From: Candidatus Electrothrix aestuarii
GTDB lineage: Bacteria > Desulfobacterota > Desulfobulbia > Desulfobulbales > Desulfobulbaceae
NCBI GenBank assembly: GCA_032595685.2
Contig: CP159373.1
Coordinates: 3,251,907-3,315,906, forward strand
DNA length: 64,000 nucleotides
Direction: 5' to 3'
A program made the position numbers and the translations under genes. This document shows, in pieces, positions 58,001 through 64,000 of this stretch. The notes under the pieces were generated by a model. That model ran no database searches, was not told where the DNA came from, and saw nothing but the letters and a program-made list of their open reading frames with translations. Numbering within the stretch: the stretch's first letter is position 1; each line of letters begins with the position of its first letter.

Positions 58001-58956
58001 GTTAAAGAGATACGTTGCGTCCGACCGAGCTCTTGGAAAGATGAAATCTCACTGATCTGATTAGAAGTTAACTCAAGTGTCTGCAATTGGACAAGCTCTT
58101 TGAGAAAGGAAATATCGCTGATTTGATTCCAACTTAAAGAGAGTGTCTGCAGCCGGGTAAGCTTTTTGAGAAAGGAATAGTCACTGATCTGATTATTCCT
58201 CAAATCAAGTGTCTGCAGCCGGACAAGCCCTTTGAGAGATGAAATGTCGTTGATCTGATTATCACTTAAATCAAGCTCCTGCAGCCGGGTAAGCTCTTTG
58301 AGAGATGAAATATCGTTGATCTGATTCCAACTTAAATTGAGTACTTGCAGTTGACCCAGTTCCTTGAGAAAGGAACAATCGCTGATCTGATTACCAATTA
58401 AATTGAGTACCTGCAGCTGATCAAGTTCTTTGAGAAAAGAACAATCGCTGATTTGATTATCACTTAAAATGAGCGTTTGCAGTTGGCCGAGTTCTTTGAG
58501 AAAAGAATAATCGTTGATCTGATTATCACTTAACTCGAGCCTCTGCAGTTGGTCCAACTCTTTAAGAAAGGAATAATCGCTGATCTGATTAGAACCTAAG
58601 GAGAGCGTCTGCAGTTGACCCAGCTCTTTAAGAAATGAAATATCACTGAGCTGATTAGAACCTAAACCGAGTGTCTGCAGCTGATCGAGTTCTTTGAGAA
58701 AGGAACAGTCACTGATTTGATTATCATTTAAAACGAGTGCCCGCAGCTGATTCAGCTCATTAAAAAGAGAAAAATTTATATTGGCATTGATCAGATCAGC
58801 CCCATTTAAATTTAGAGCTGTGATATGCTCCTGTTCATCAGCAATATAACAGAAGCGATCTGATAAGAGATCTGGTTCGAGTTGGTCAACCCTGTGCAAC
58901 CGCACCCGCAACGCCTTTTCTATCTCCTCAATAACCTCTAAATCATTCGATGCCAT
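55024..58956 (-). CDS. LRR-Roc-COR (Roco) protein
   Basis: Roco proteins are large GTPases combining a Ras-like Roc domain with a COR dimerisation domain. The ATG at 58956 has AGGA upstream and opens 1310 residues. After a short N-terminus about 24 leucine-rich repeats of 22 residues follow (LQTLSLGSNQISDYSFLKE type, about 60-600). The Roc domain has GKSMAGKTS near residue 657, DFGGQE near 712 and NKID near 770. The COR region (about 800-1080) includes IYVLDPHWVTVGVYKII. The C-terminus holds an Asn/Gln-rich stretch (PQINQNVTQNNTQTVNQ) and coiled coil. No kinase or nuclease domain is seen. Ligand and role are unknown; a defence or signalling role is inference. Confidence 0.92.
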   Translation of the reverse strand: MASNDLEVIEEIEKALRVRLHRVDQLEPDLLSDRFCYIADEQEHITALNLNGADLINANINFSLFNELNQLRALVLNDNQISDCSFLKELDQLQTLGLGSNQLSDISFLKELGQLQTLSLGSNQISDYSFLKELDQLQRLELSDNQINDYSFLKELGQLQTLILSDNQISDCSFLKELDQLQVLNLIGNQISDCSFLKELGQLQVLNLSWNQINDISSLKELTRLQELDLSDNQINDISSLKGLVRLQTLDLRNNQISDYSFLKKLTRLQTLSLSWNQISDISFLKELVQLQTLELTSNQISEISSFQELGRTQRISLTWNQVSDTSLLKRLHQMQQLDLSDNKYSDLFKELSQMQTLLLRNNQGSDVSFLNIKELNQLQAQAFYLNNNQSSNLFNILSQLQTLSSSNNQLVNTLKEQGFKELNQWLTLPLKNNQLSDVLKELNQLQALYLSNNQISDCSFLKELVRLKTLSLSWNQISDISTLKGLSQLQSLDLNNNQISDISALKELNQLQTLSLRNNQISDCSFLKELNQLQSLDLSNNQISDISGLNELNQLRKINLAENQIADLAVLQDFIFLAELNCWKNQLTSLPQWITELRPEIVYADSRYEFEKINVGGNPLTCPPPEIITYGRKAVQAYFKSLENGSVRLHEAKVLLVGKSMAGKTSLLKHLQGLSFNEHESQTHGINVLPLAGKEIPGFEHTDADCRLHFWDFGGQEIMHASHRFFMSSRSVYILVLDCRDDTSRNHWSWLQHIEKYGGRSPLIVVMNKIDLNPSYNIEQKSINERFPWIKNRFFRISCKSGEGLPELVRSMAASVPNTPLYGIEISKTWMEIRKRLEKATDEQNYINQEQFIAICKEHGVEDEESRIFLLKLFNDLGTVLYFEDLDLVDIYVLDPHWVTVGVYKIINSTRTKDGILHDKDLDFILNKEHIRSTEEYDPFKQKCFIYNPRERSCLVQIMEEFELCYPYNKHQHILPNQLPKEPEQEPELQGENLLRFVMKYDFLPSSLFSRLMVRLKDDIQDRLRQWRYGMFLEDKDLKVQAIIRMEEQNNRIMISITGGLHSKRQYLSIIRHAIEGLGFQELEPEELVPLPGHSGAFAKYKDLLGHEQKGWATYRDGTLGEEFSVSDLLDSVVSKDERNKDKERIVVEHHNHVKIENVGNPQINQNVTQNNTQTVNQSVDLLNQLKDAQALFRNLKDDILDEAEIEIEDEKEKKRVARELDKAEKAMTAAEKAVQEGKEPDAATKSRLEEFFNSLADKSSRLGKALKFVDQGTQKVQKLARTYNSIAGNIGLPTVPPLLLGKESKEKE

Positions 58957-59050
58957 AGTATCCTGTATCAGCAAAAGAAACGCCGTAAGAAAAATCTGAT
59001 CTTTCAGCTCGTCCCGACAGAGGTACGGGCGGTTCGCGAACCGCCCCTCT

Positions 59051-59365
59051 ATCTCCGTAACCAGCTTTCAGACATGTAAAACAACCTTTAGAACGTTCTG
59101 AACAAGCTTTGCAACATCCCGCAAGAGCTTACAGAGGTTTGCAAGGAGGTTTCATTCGTCCAAAACCTCTGTTTAAACGAGTGTTGAGAGCTTTTATATC
59201 TTTGCAAGCTCTGTTCAGATGTTTGTCGGAAGCTTTCAAAGGTTTGTGATAAGCTTTTCAACGTATAAATACTCTGTTCATACCTTTGAACAGAGCATCT
59301 CAACATGTAAACAGAGCATTCAGACATGTAAAAGCTCCTTTCATACCTTGTAAAGCAGTCTTCAC
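59051..59365. repeat. Degenerate tandem array, fifteen units of exactly 21 bp (array 3)
   Basis: Units beginning at 59051, 59072, 59093 and so on follow a pattern near ACATGTAAACAGAGCATTCA. Most units have a short palindromic start (ACATGT, CTTTGAA) and an agctctg-type middle. The minus strand stays open through it as heptads (SFYMSEC, SVYMLRC, SVQRYEQ, SIYTLKS), but no start signal or family supports a protein. It lies between the Roco start and the pepN stop. Confidence 0.85.
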
Positions 59366-59409
59366 TCCTTACGCAGCAGCTTGTACATGTCCGCCAGCAG
59401 GCGCGCCTC

Positions 59410-62076
59410 CTACATACTTTTCTCCACAATCTCCCCCACATCCCGCGAAAGCCCCGGCAGGGCCGCTATCCGTTCCAGAGCAGCCTTCATGAGTCCCTGC
59501 CTCTCCTGATCATACTGTTTCCATCTGCTCAGGGGAGCAACCATGCGGGCCGCCACCTGGGGATTCATCGGGTCCAGATCGGTGATGCAATCAACCAGGA
59601 AGTCATAGCCCTTGCCATCCCTGGCGTGGAACGAATACTGATTACTGCAAAAGCCCCCGACAAGGGCGCGGACCTTATTGGGGTTGCGCATGCTGAAGGC
59701 GGGATGCCCCATAAGTTCCTGCACCCGTTCCAGGGTACCGGGCAGGGAACAGGTGGCCTGAAGAATGAGCCATTTATCCAGCACCAAAGGATCATTCTGC
59801 CAGCGGCTGTAAAAATCAGCCAGCAACTCGTCCCCAGCTGCCCGATCCGCATTGACGACAGCCCGTAGCGCAGCCAGGGCATCGGTCATATTGTCGGCTT
59901 CCCGGTATTGCTCCATGCCTATCTTCAGTAATTCATCGGAAATCGGTTCTTCTGCCTCCGGGGCCAGCAGGTAGGCGAGATGACAGTTGCGCAGAGCCCG
60001 ACGGGCTGCTTCTTCTGCCGAGTAGCGGTACGGCTCCTCTGTTCCAAGTGTGTAATAGTTCTCATAGAGAGTATCCCGATGCTGCCAACTCAGCTGTAAG
60101 CGAAAGGATTGGCGGGTGACATGCACCGCCTCCGGTTCAATGACGCTGAGCTGCTGGCTGATCCAGGTCTCGGAAGGGAGCGTCAGGGCAGAGGCCAGAA
60201 AGGCTGGGTCTGTTGTTTCATCACAGAGGAGCCGGTCAAAGGCCTGGTGAAAGATGGCAGGAACGGTCAGCTCCTTGCCTTGCTGCCAATCCTCAATCCC
60301 GGCCAGGAGGTAGCGCAGGCCCAGTTGTTGCCCGGCATCCCAGCGGTTAAAGGGATCGCTGTCATGGGCCATGAGAAAGGCCAGCTCTTCTTCGCCGAGA
60401 TCGGAAACAACCTTGATGGGCGCAGAGAAATTCCGATTCAGGGAAAGCACGGGCTTCTCCTCAATCCCGGTGAAGCGGAATTGCTGCTCCTCCCGGTGCA
60501 GGATCAAGGTACCATTGCTTCCGTTGCTCTTGCCCTCATCGTGCAGATGCAGTTCCATGTCCTGGCCCTTGCTGTCCAGAAGACCGATGCAGAGGGGGAG
60601 GAGGAAGGGGCGCTTGTTCTTGCCGTTATGATCCGGGGTGTCCGGGCAGCTCTGTTGGGCAGTCAGGGTGTATTCCTGCTTTGCAGAATCATACTCCTGG
60701 GAAATGGTGACTGTGGGCGTTCCTGCTTGGCTGTACCAGAGCTTGAACTGCTCGAAGTCCAGTTGATTTTCTGCTGGCTGGGCATCCTGCAAAGCCTGAA
60801 TAAAATCATCACAGGTCACGGCCTGGCCGTCATGGCGTTCAAAATAGAGGTCCATGCCCTTGCGGAAGCCCTCTCGACCCAGTAAGGTGTGGAGCATGCG
60901 AATGACTTCTGCCCCCTTATTATACACCGTCAGGGTATAGAAATTATTGATTTCCATGTAAGAGTCGGGACGGACCGGATGGGCCATAGGACCGCCGTCC
61001 TCACGAAACTGAAAAGAACGCATGATGTCTGCATCATGAATCCGTTTCACGGCCCTGGAACCCATGTCCGCTGAAAACTCCTGATCCCGGAAAACCGTGA
61101 GGCCTTCCTTGAGGCTGAGCTGAAACCAGTCCCGGCAGGTCACTCGATTACCGGACCAGTTATGAAAATACTCGTGGCCGATAACGCCTTCAATGCCCTC
61201 GTAATCCGCATCCGTTGCGGTTTCCGGGCGGGCCAGGACGTATTTGGAGTTGAAGATATTGAGCCCCTTATTTTCCATCGCGCCCATGTTGAAATCATCC
61301 ACCGCAACGATCATATAGGTGTCGAGATCATACTCCCGGCCAAAGGTCTGCTCGTCCCAGCGCATGGAATGCTTGAGCGATTCCATAGCATGGCCGCATT
61401 TTTCCTTATTGCGGTGCTCCACATAAATATGGAGGGCAATGTCGCGGCCGGACATGGTGGTGAAGCTGTCCTCAATGCAGGTCAGATCGCCGGCAACCAG
61501 GGCAAAGAGATAGCTGGGTTTGGGAAAGGGGTCGTGCCAGGTGGCAAAATGGCGACCATCAAGAAGTTCTCCCTGGGCTGTTCGGTTGCCGTTGGCCAAC
61601 ATAACGGGGCAGCTGTCTTTGGGACCGATGATAATGGTGGTAAAGACGGCCAGGACATCCGGTCGGTCGGGATAACAGGTGATACGACGGAAGCCCTCTG
61701 CCTCACACTGGGTGCAGTAGTTTCCTGAGGAAAGGTATAATCCTTCCAGGGCCGTGTTTTCCTGTGGGTTGATGATCGTCTCAACTGCCAGAGTGAACTG
61801 ATTCGGTACTTCTGGGATCCGAAGAATGTTGCCATCATAGCTGTATTCATCCTTTGTCAACGGAACCATATCAATGTGTACAGAGACCAGTTCCAGAGAC
61901 TCGCCCATGAGTTCCAGGGCAGAGTTGTTCTCCTGGCCGTATGCATTGCGTTGCATGGAGATGCGGGTAAGCACTCGGGTCTGGGTTGGATCCAGTTCAA
62001 AACGGAGGTCAACCGTGGAGAGGGTGAAAGGATAGGGGCGATAATCTTTGAGGTACTTTGTCGTGTCTTGTCTCAT
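59410..62076 (-). CDS. pepN: Aminopeptidase N
   Basis: PepN removes N-terminal residues from peptides. The gluzincin M1 motifs are present: the exopeptidase motif GAMEN in NMGAMENKGLNIF, the zinc motif HEYFH in GVIGHEYFHNWSGNR, with the third ligand in SLKEGLTVFRDQEF. The ATG at 62076 starts MRQDTTKYLKDYRPYPF, the usual PepN beginning; 16 upstream codons are not part of the family. The 888 residues match the E. coli-type enzyme. Confidence 0.96.
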   Translation of the reverse strand: MRQDTTKYLKDYRPYPFTLSTVDLRFELDPTQTRVLTRISMQRNAYGQENNSALELMGESLELVSVHIDMVPLTKDEYSYDGNILRIPEVPNQFTLAVETIINPQENTALEGLYLSSGNYCTQCEAEGFRRITCYPDRPDVLAVFTTIIIGPKDSCPVMLANGNRTAQGELLDGRHFATWHDPFPKPSYLFALVAGDLTCIEDSFTTMSGRDIALHIYVEHRNKEKCGHAMESLKHSMRWDEQTFGREYDLDTYMIVAVDDFNMGAMENKGLNIFNSKYVLARPETATDADYEGIEGVIGHEYFHNWSGNRVTCRDWFQLSLKEGLTVFRDQEFSADMGSRAVKRIHDADIMRSFQFREDGGPMAHPVRPDSYMEINNFYTLTVYNKGAEVIRMLHTLLGREGFRKGMDLYFERHDGQAVTCDDFIQALQDAQPAENQLDFEQFKLWYSQAGTPTVTISQEYDSAKQEYTLTAQQSCPDTPDHNGKNKRPFLLPLCIGLLDSKGQDMELHLHDEGKSNGSNGTLILHREEQQFRFTGIEEKPVLSLNRNFSAPIKVVSDLGEEELAFLMAHDSDPFNRWDAGQQLGLRYLLAGIEDWQQGKELTVPAIFHQAFDRLLCDETTDPAFLASALTLPSETWISQQLSVIEPEAVHVTRQSFRLQLSWQHRDTLYENYYTLGTEEPYRYSAEEAARRALRNCHLAYLLAPEAEEPISDELLKIGMEQYREADNMTDALAALRAVVNADRAAGDELLADFYSRWQNDPLVLDKWLILQATCSLPGTLERVQELMGHPAFSMRNPNKVRALVGGFCSNQYSFHARDGKGYDFLVDCITDLDPMNPQVAARMVAPLSRWKQYDQERQGLMKAALERIAALPGLSRDVGEIVEKSM

Positions 62077-62364
62077 GAGAAGTGTATTTTTTATGGTTTG
62101 ATGAAGAAAAATGAAAGTGCGCATGAATTATTTTATATTTTTTCTGCTTCGTGTATAGTGAAAAAGTCTATCAGAGTGTACAGGGGAAAAGCACGAGCAC
62201 GGGACGATAAAATGTCACAGAAGGCAGAAGAAAAGTCATTATGCTCAGGGTAATAACTGTGTAGTCAATATACAATCGGAAACCAATATACAAGGTGCAA
62301 AAAATGTCAGGCGCAGTGAATAAGGTCTTTTCGCGTCCTGATCTTACGTCTCGGATGTATTTCA
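62077..62364. other. Intergenic region between divergent pepN and the cytochrome gene
   Basis: Nothing beyond AT-rich likely promoter sequence is seen. Confidence 0.35.
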
Positions 62365-62658
62365 ATGGCAGAAAAAAAGAAAAAGAACCTTCTTGTTTAT
62401 CACGTCTTCTTTGTTTTAATTTGCGGCGGTCTTTTCTATTTTTTATGGAGCGCCCCCCCGGAAACAACACCCCATATGCCCCGTAATCATAATCACGAGC
62501 GATTTATGGATATGGATCGCAAGCAGGCTGAAGGAAATTGTCTGGAGTGCCATGCAGCAGATAAAGTAAAGCCCTTGCCAGATACCCACCCCAAACCCTA
62601 CCGTTGTCTGTTCTGCCATAAGCGGGTTGATCAGGTCCGGCAGCTTGAAAAGGAGTAG
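62365..62658 (+). CDS. Small membrane-anchored diheme cytochrome c
   Basis: An N-terminal helix (LLVYHVFFVLICGGLFYFLW) is followed by a short periplasmic domain with two heme motifs, CLECH and CLFCH. Histidines in HNHERF and PDTHPKP may be distal ligands. The 97-residue protein could link the quinone pool to periplasmic carriers, which is inference. It is followed by ppsR after eight bases. Confidence 0.8.
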   Translation: MAEKKKKNLLVYHVFFVLICGGLFYFLWSAPPETTPHMPRNHNHERFMDMDRKQAEGNCLECHAADKVKPLPDTHPKPYRCLFCHKRVDQVRQLEKE

Positions 62659-62666
62659 ACCTTGCC

Positions 62667-63482
62667 ATGTGGACGGTGAAAGATGTGTATTATGTTTCCG
62701 ATTCAACAGCATTGCTGACAGAGGATATCGGTAAATCCTTGCTCTGTCAGTTTCCCGCCATTGGGCTTAATGAGGAAAAAATTCCTTTTGTCAGAACGCC
62801 GCATGATGCGGAAAAGGCTGTGGCCCATATCTTAAAACAGTCAGGCGGCCTGCTCCCATTGGTTTTTTGCACCATAATTAATTCCGAGGTACTCGCTGTC
62901 TTTGATAAGGCAGAGATTGAACTTTTTGATCTCTACGGCGGTCTTTTGGATAAGCTTGAAGTGAAGCTTGAAGCCCAGGCCTTACGCCAGCCCGGTGTCT
63001 TTCGAAACCGTGATGACGCCAAACCGGATAAGCGGGTTGAGGCGATTCATTATACTATAGAACATGATGATGGGCAGCGAACCAGCGGCTATGATCAGGC
63101 GGAAATTATTTTGGTCGGTGTGTCGAGAACAGGAAAAACTCCGGTCAGTGTTTATCTGGCCACCCATATGGGACTAAAAACCGCCAATTTCCCGATGACT
63201 GCCGATCATCTGGAAGCGTATGAACTGCCTGCTGATATTATTCGTAACCGTAAGCGAACCGTGGGCTTGACGATTTCTCCCCAGTTTCTCCACAGGATCA
63301 GGGAAGAACGGTATAAGGGCAGCTCCTATGCGCAGTTGGCAACCTGCAGGGCAGAAATAGGGCAGGCTGAACAGCTCTATATGCGACATGGGATTAATAC
63401 CCTGAATACCGAGGGGAAATCCATTGAAGAGCTTGCTGTGCAGATAACCCAATTGCTCGGCATTTCAAAGAAAAAAAGATAA
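62667..63482 (+). CDS. ppsR: Pyruvate, water dikinase / phosphate dikinase regulatory protein (DUF299)
   Basis: PpsR-type proteins are bifunctional kinase/pyrophosphorylases that switch PEP synthase or pyruvate phosphate dikinase off and on. The 271 residues have the P-loop-like GVSRTGKTPVSVYLA near residue 152 and the N-terminal YYVSDSTALLTEDIGKSLL. The C-terminal region includes YKGSSYAQLATCRAEI. No ppsA or ppdK gene is in the window. Confidence 0.93.
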   Translation: MWTVKDVYYVSDSTALLTEDIGKSLLCQFPAIGLNEEKIPFVRTPHDAEKAVAHILKQSGGLLPLVFCTIINSEVLAVFDKAEIELFDLYGGLLDKLEVKLEAQALRQPGVFRNRDDAKPDKRVEAIHYTIEHDDGQRTSGYDQAEIILVGVSRTGKTPVSVYLATHMGLKTANFPMTADHLEAYELPADIIRNRKRTVGLTISPQFLHRIREERYKGSSYAQLATCRAEIGQAEQLYMRHGINTLNTEGKSIEELAVQITQLLGISKKKR

Positions 63483-63512
63483 GCTGCAAGGTAAAAAGCA
63501 TAAGGTAAAAAA

Positions 63513-63758
63513 ATGAACAAAATTGGAGCATGGATTGATGCGCTTCCTTGGCCTCCTTTGTTGGTTATCGTCCTGATTCTGGGAGGTGCTCCCTTTGTCC
63601 CGGAACCCCATCTTGTTGGGAAGATTCGCATGTTGGCAAATGGGACCTTAGTGAGACCGATTGACATTGTTGACTTATTATATCATAGTGCCCCCTTTGT
63701 GGTCTTGTTGTATAAGCTGGTTCGGCTTAAAACAGCGACTCGGATTGGTCAAGAATGA
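63513..63758 (+). CDS. Small membrane protein, unknown function
   Basis: The 81 residues have two hydrophobic stretches (WPPLLVIVLILGGAPFVPEP and DLLYHSAPFVVLLYKLVRL) separated by VGKIRMLANGTLVRPIDIV. It follows ppsR by 30 bases. No motif is recognised. Confidence 0.6.
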   Translation: MNKIGAWIDALPWPPLLVIVLILGGAPFVPEPHLVGKIRMLANGTLVRPIDIVDLLYHSAPFVVLLYKLVRLKTATRIGQE

Positions 63759-63765
63759 CAGCAGC

Positions 63766-63827
63766 GTAGGGGGGAATCCCTGTGTTCGCCCTTGCTTACC
63801 GGGCAGGCACAGGGGACCTGTCCCTAC
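63766..63827. repeat. REP-like interspersed palindromic repeat
   Basis: GTAGGG ... CCCTAC bound a GC-rich element with inner arms GTGTTCGCCC and GGGCAGGCAC / AGGGG. It looks like the widespread intergenic GTAGGGGCG-type repeat. It lies in the gap after the small membrane gene. Confidence 0.6.
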
Positions 63828-63854
63828 AGCATCCCGAAACCCCTGAGTATTGTA

Positions 63855-64000
63855 ATGAACTCATTCCGACTGACACTGCTCCCGGCGTTTTTCCTTTTGT
63901 TGATATGGACGCTGTTATGGAGCTGTGGCCGTCAGGAAACATCAGTGGAGAACCCTATGGATCGCCCGGAAGTACAGCGTATTCTTTTTCATCCCCGTAC
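63855..64000 (+). CDS. Predicted lipoprotein, 5' end only (runs off the window)
   Basis: An ATG at 63855 opens MNSFRLTLLPAFFLLLIWT and the lipobox region LWSCG, then DRPEVQRILFHPR to the window end. The ribosome site is weak. ILFHPR resembles the beginning of some alpha/beta hydrolases but the piece is too short to assign. Confidence 0.55.
   Translation, partial: MNSFRLTLLPAFFLLLIWTLLWSCGRQETSVENPMDRPEVQRILFHPR

Noticed and set aside
59051-59365. CRISPR array
   Set aside because: Units are contiguous and degenerate with no spacers, and there are no cas genes.
59088-59441. Minus-strand heptad protein over array 3
   Set aside because: A 21-bp period always gives heptads in an open frame; it also overlaps the pepN end with no start signal.
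60109-60885. Long plus-strand frame opposite pepN
   Set aside because: Antisense shadow of the conserved pepN gene.

Overview
The window looks like a chromosome segment from an anaerobic, sulfur-metabolising Desulfobacterota bacterium, most likely of the Desulfobulbales / cable-bacteria type. The reasons are a class I hybrid cluster protein, rubredoxin, bacteriohemerythrin, an exported truncated globin, many toxin-antitoxin and STAND-type genes, and heavy insertion-sequence load. This placement is inference from gene content, not from a phylogenetic marker. GC is moderate in the housekeeping genes and low in the inserted DNA.

Layout. 0-6 kb: ammonium transport and PII signalling (amtB-glnK) behind a good sigma-54 promoter, a periplasmic FKBP isomerase, a lysine-rich small protein, a DUF362 protein and a lipoprotein. 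6-14 kb: a 21-bp repeat array, a membrane NACHT NTPase and a 1584-residue TamB. 14-18.8 kb: exported globin, Nudix hydrolase, tRNA-Arg, an MCE lipoprotein, a DUF1176 protein, and a brnTA toxin-antitoxin locus whose toxin has an in-frame TGA. 19-24.3 kb: a nest of IS91-like and IS1380-like elements lying inside a HEPN-like gene that can be rejoined exactly in frame. 24.7-30.4 kb: a second 21-bp array, a TumAE-like pair, leuA with a leucine leader peptide and attenuator, creA, a type I restriction-modification scar and a HEPN/MNT pair. 30.4-39.6 kb: mostly housekeeping (radA, DUF900 hydrolase, YbjQ/M48 operon, hemerythrin, proB-obg-rpmA-rplU, rubredoxin). 39.6-43.7 kb: two tandem IS91-like copies, one split by an IS4-type element. 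43.9-50.3 kb: a nitrosative-stress cluster (Crp/Fnr regulator without cysteines, hcp, siroheme-type redox protein, HD protein, ferredoxin) with an FNR-type site in front of hcp. 50.4-54.1 kb: a duplicated-module membrane protein broken by an IS3 element. 54-59.4 kb: an aspartokinase scar, a tiny lipoprotein, an LRR-Roc-COR (Roco) gene with a small partner, and a third 21-bp array. 59.4-64 kb: pepN, a small diheme cytochrome, ppsR and the start of a lipoprotein gene.

How the parts fit. Core functions (nitrogen, leucine and proline synthesis, ribosome and envelope assembly) form short operons. Between them lies accessory DNA rich in toxin-antitoxin pairs, STAND/Roco signalling NTPases and defence remnants. 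The IS91-like elements form head-to-tail tandems, and every copy shares the same A6-run lesion. Three degenerate arrays with unrelated sequences but exactly the same 21-bp period sit beside accessory genes; these, with the Roco locus, are the least explained structures here.
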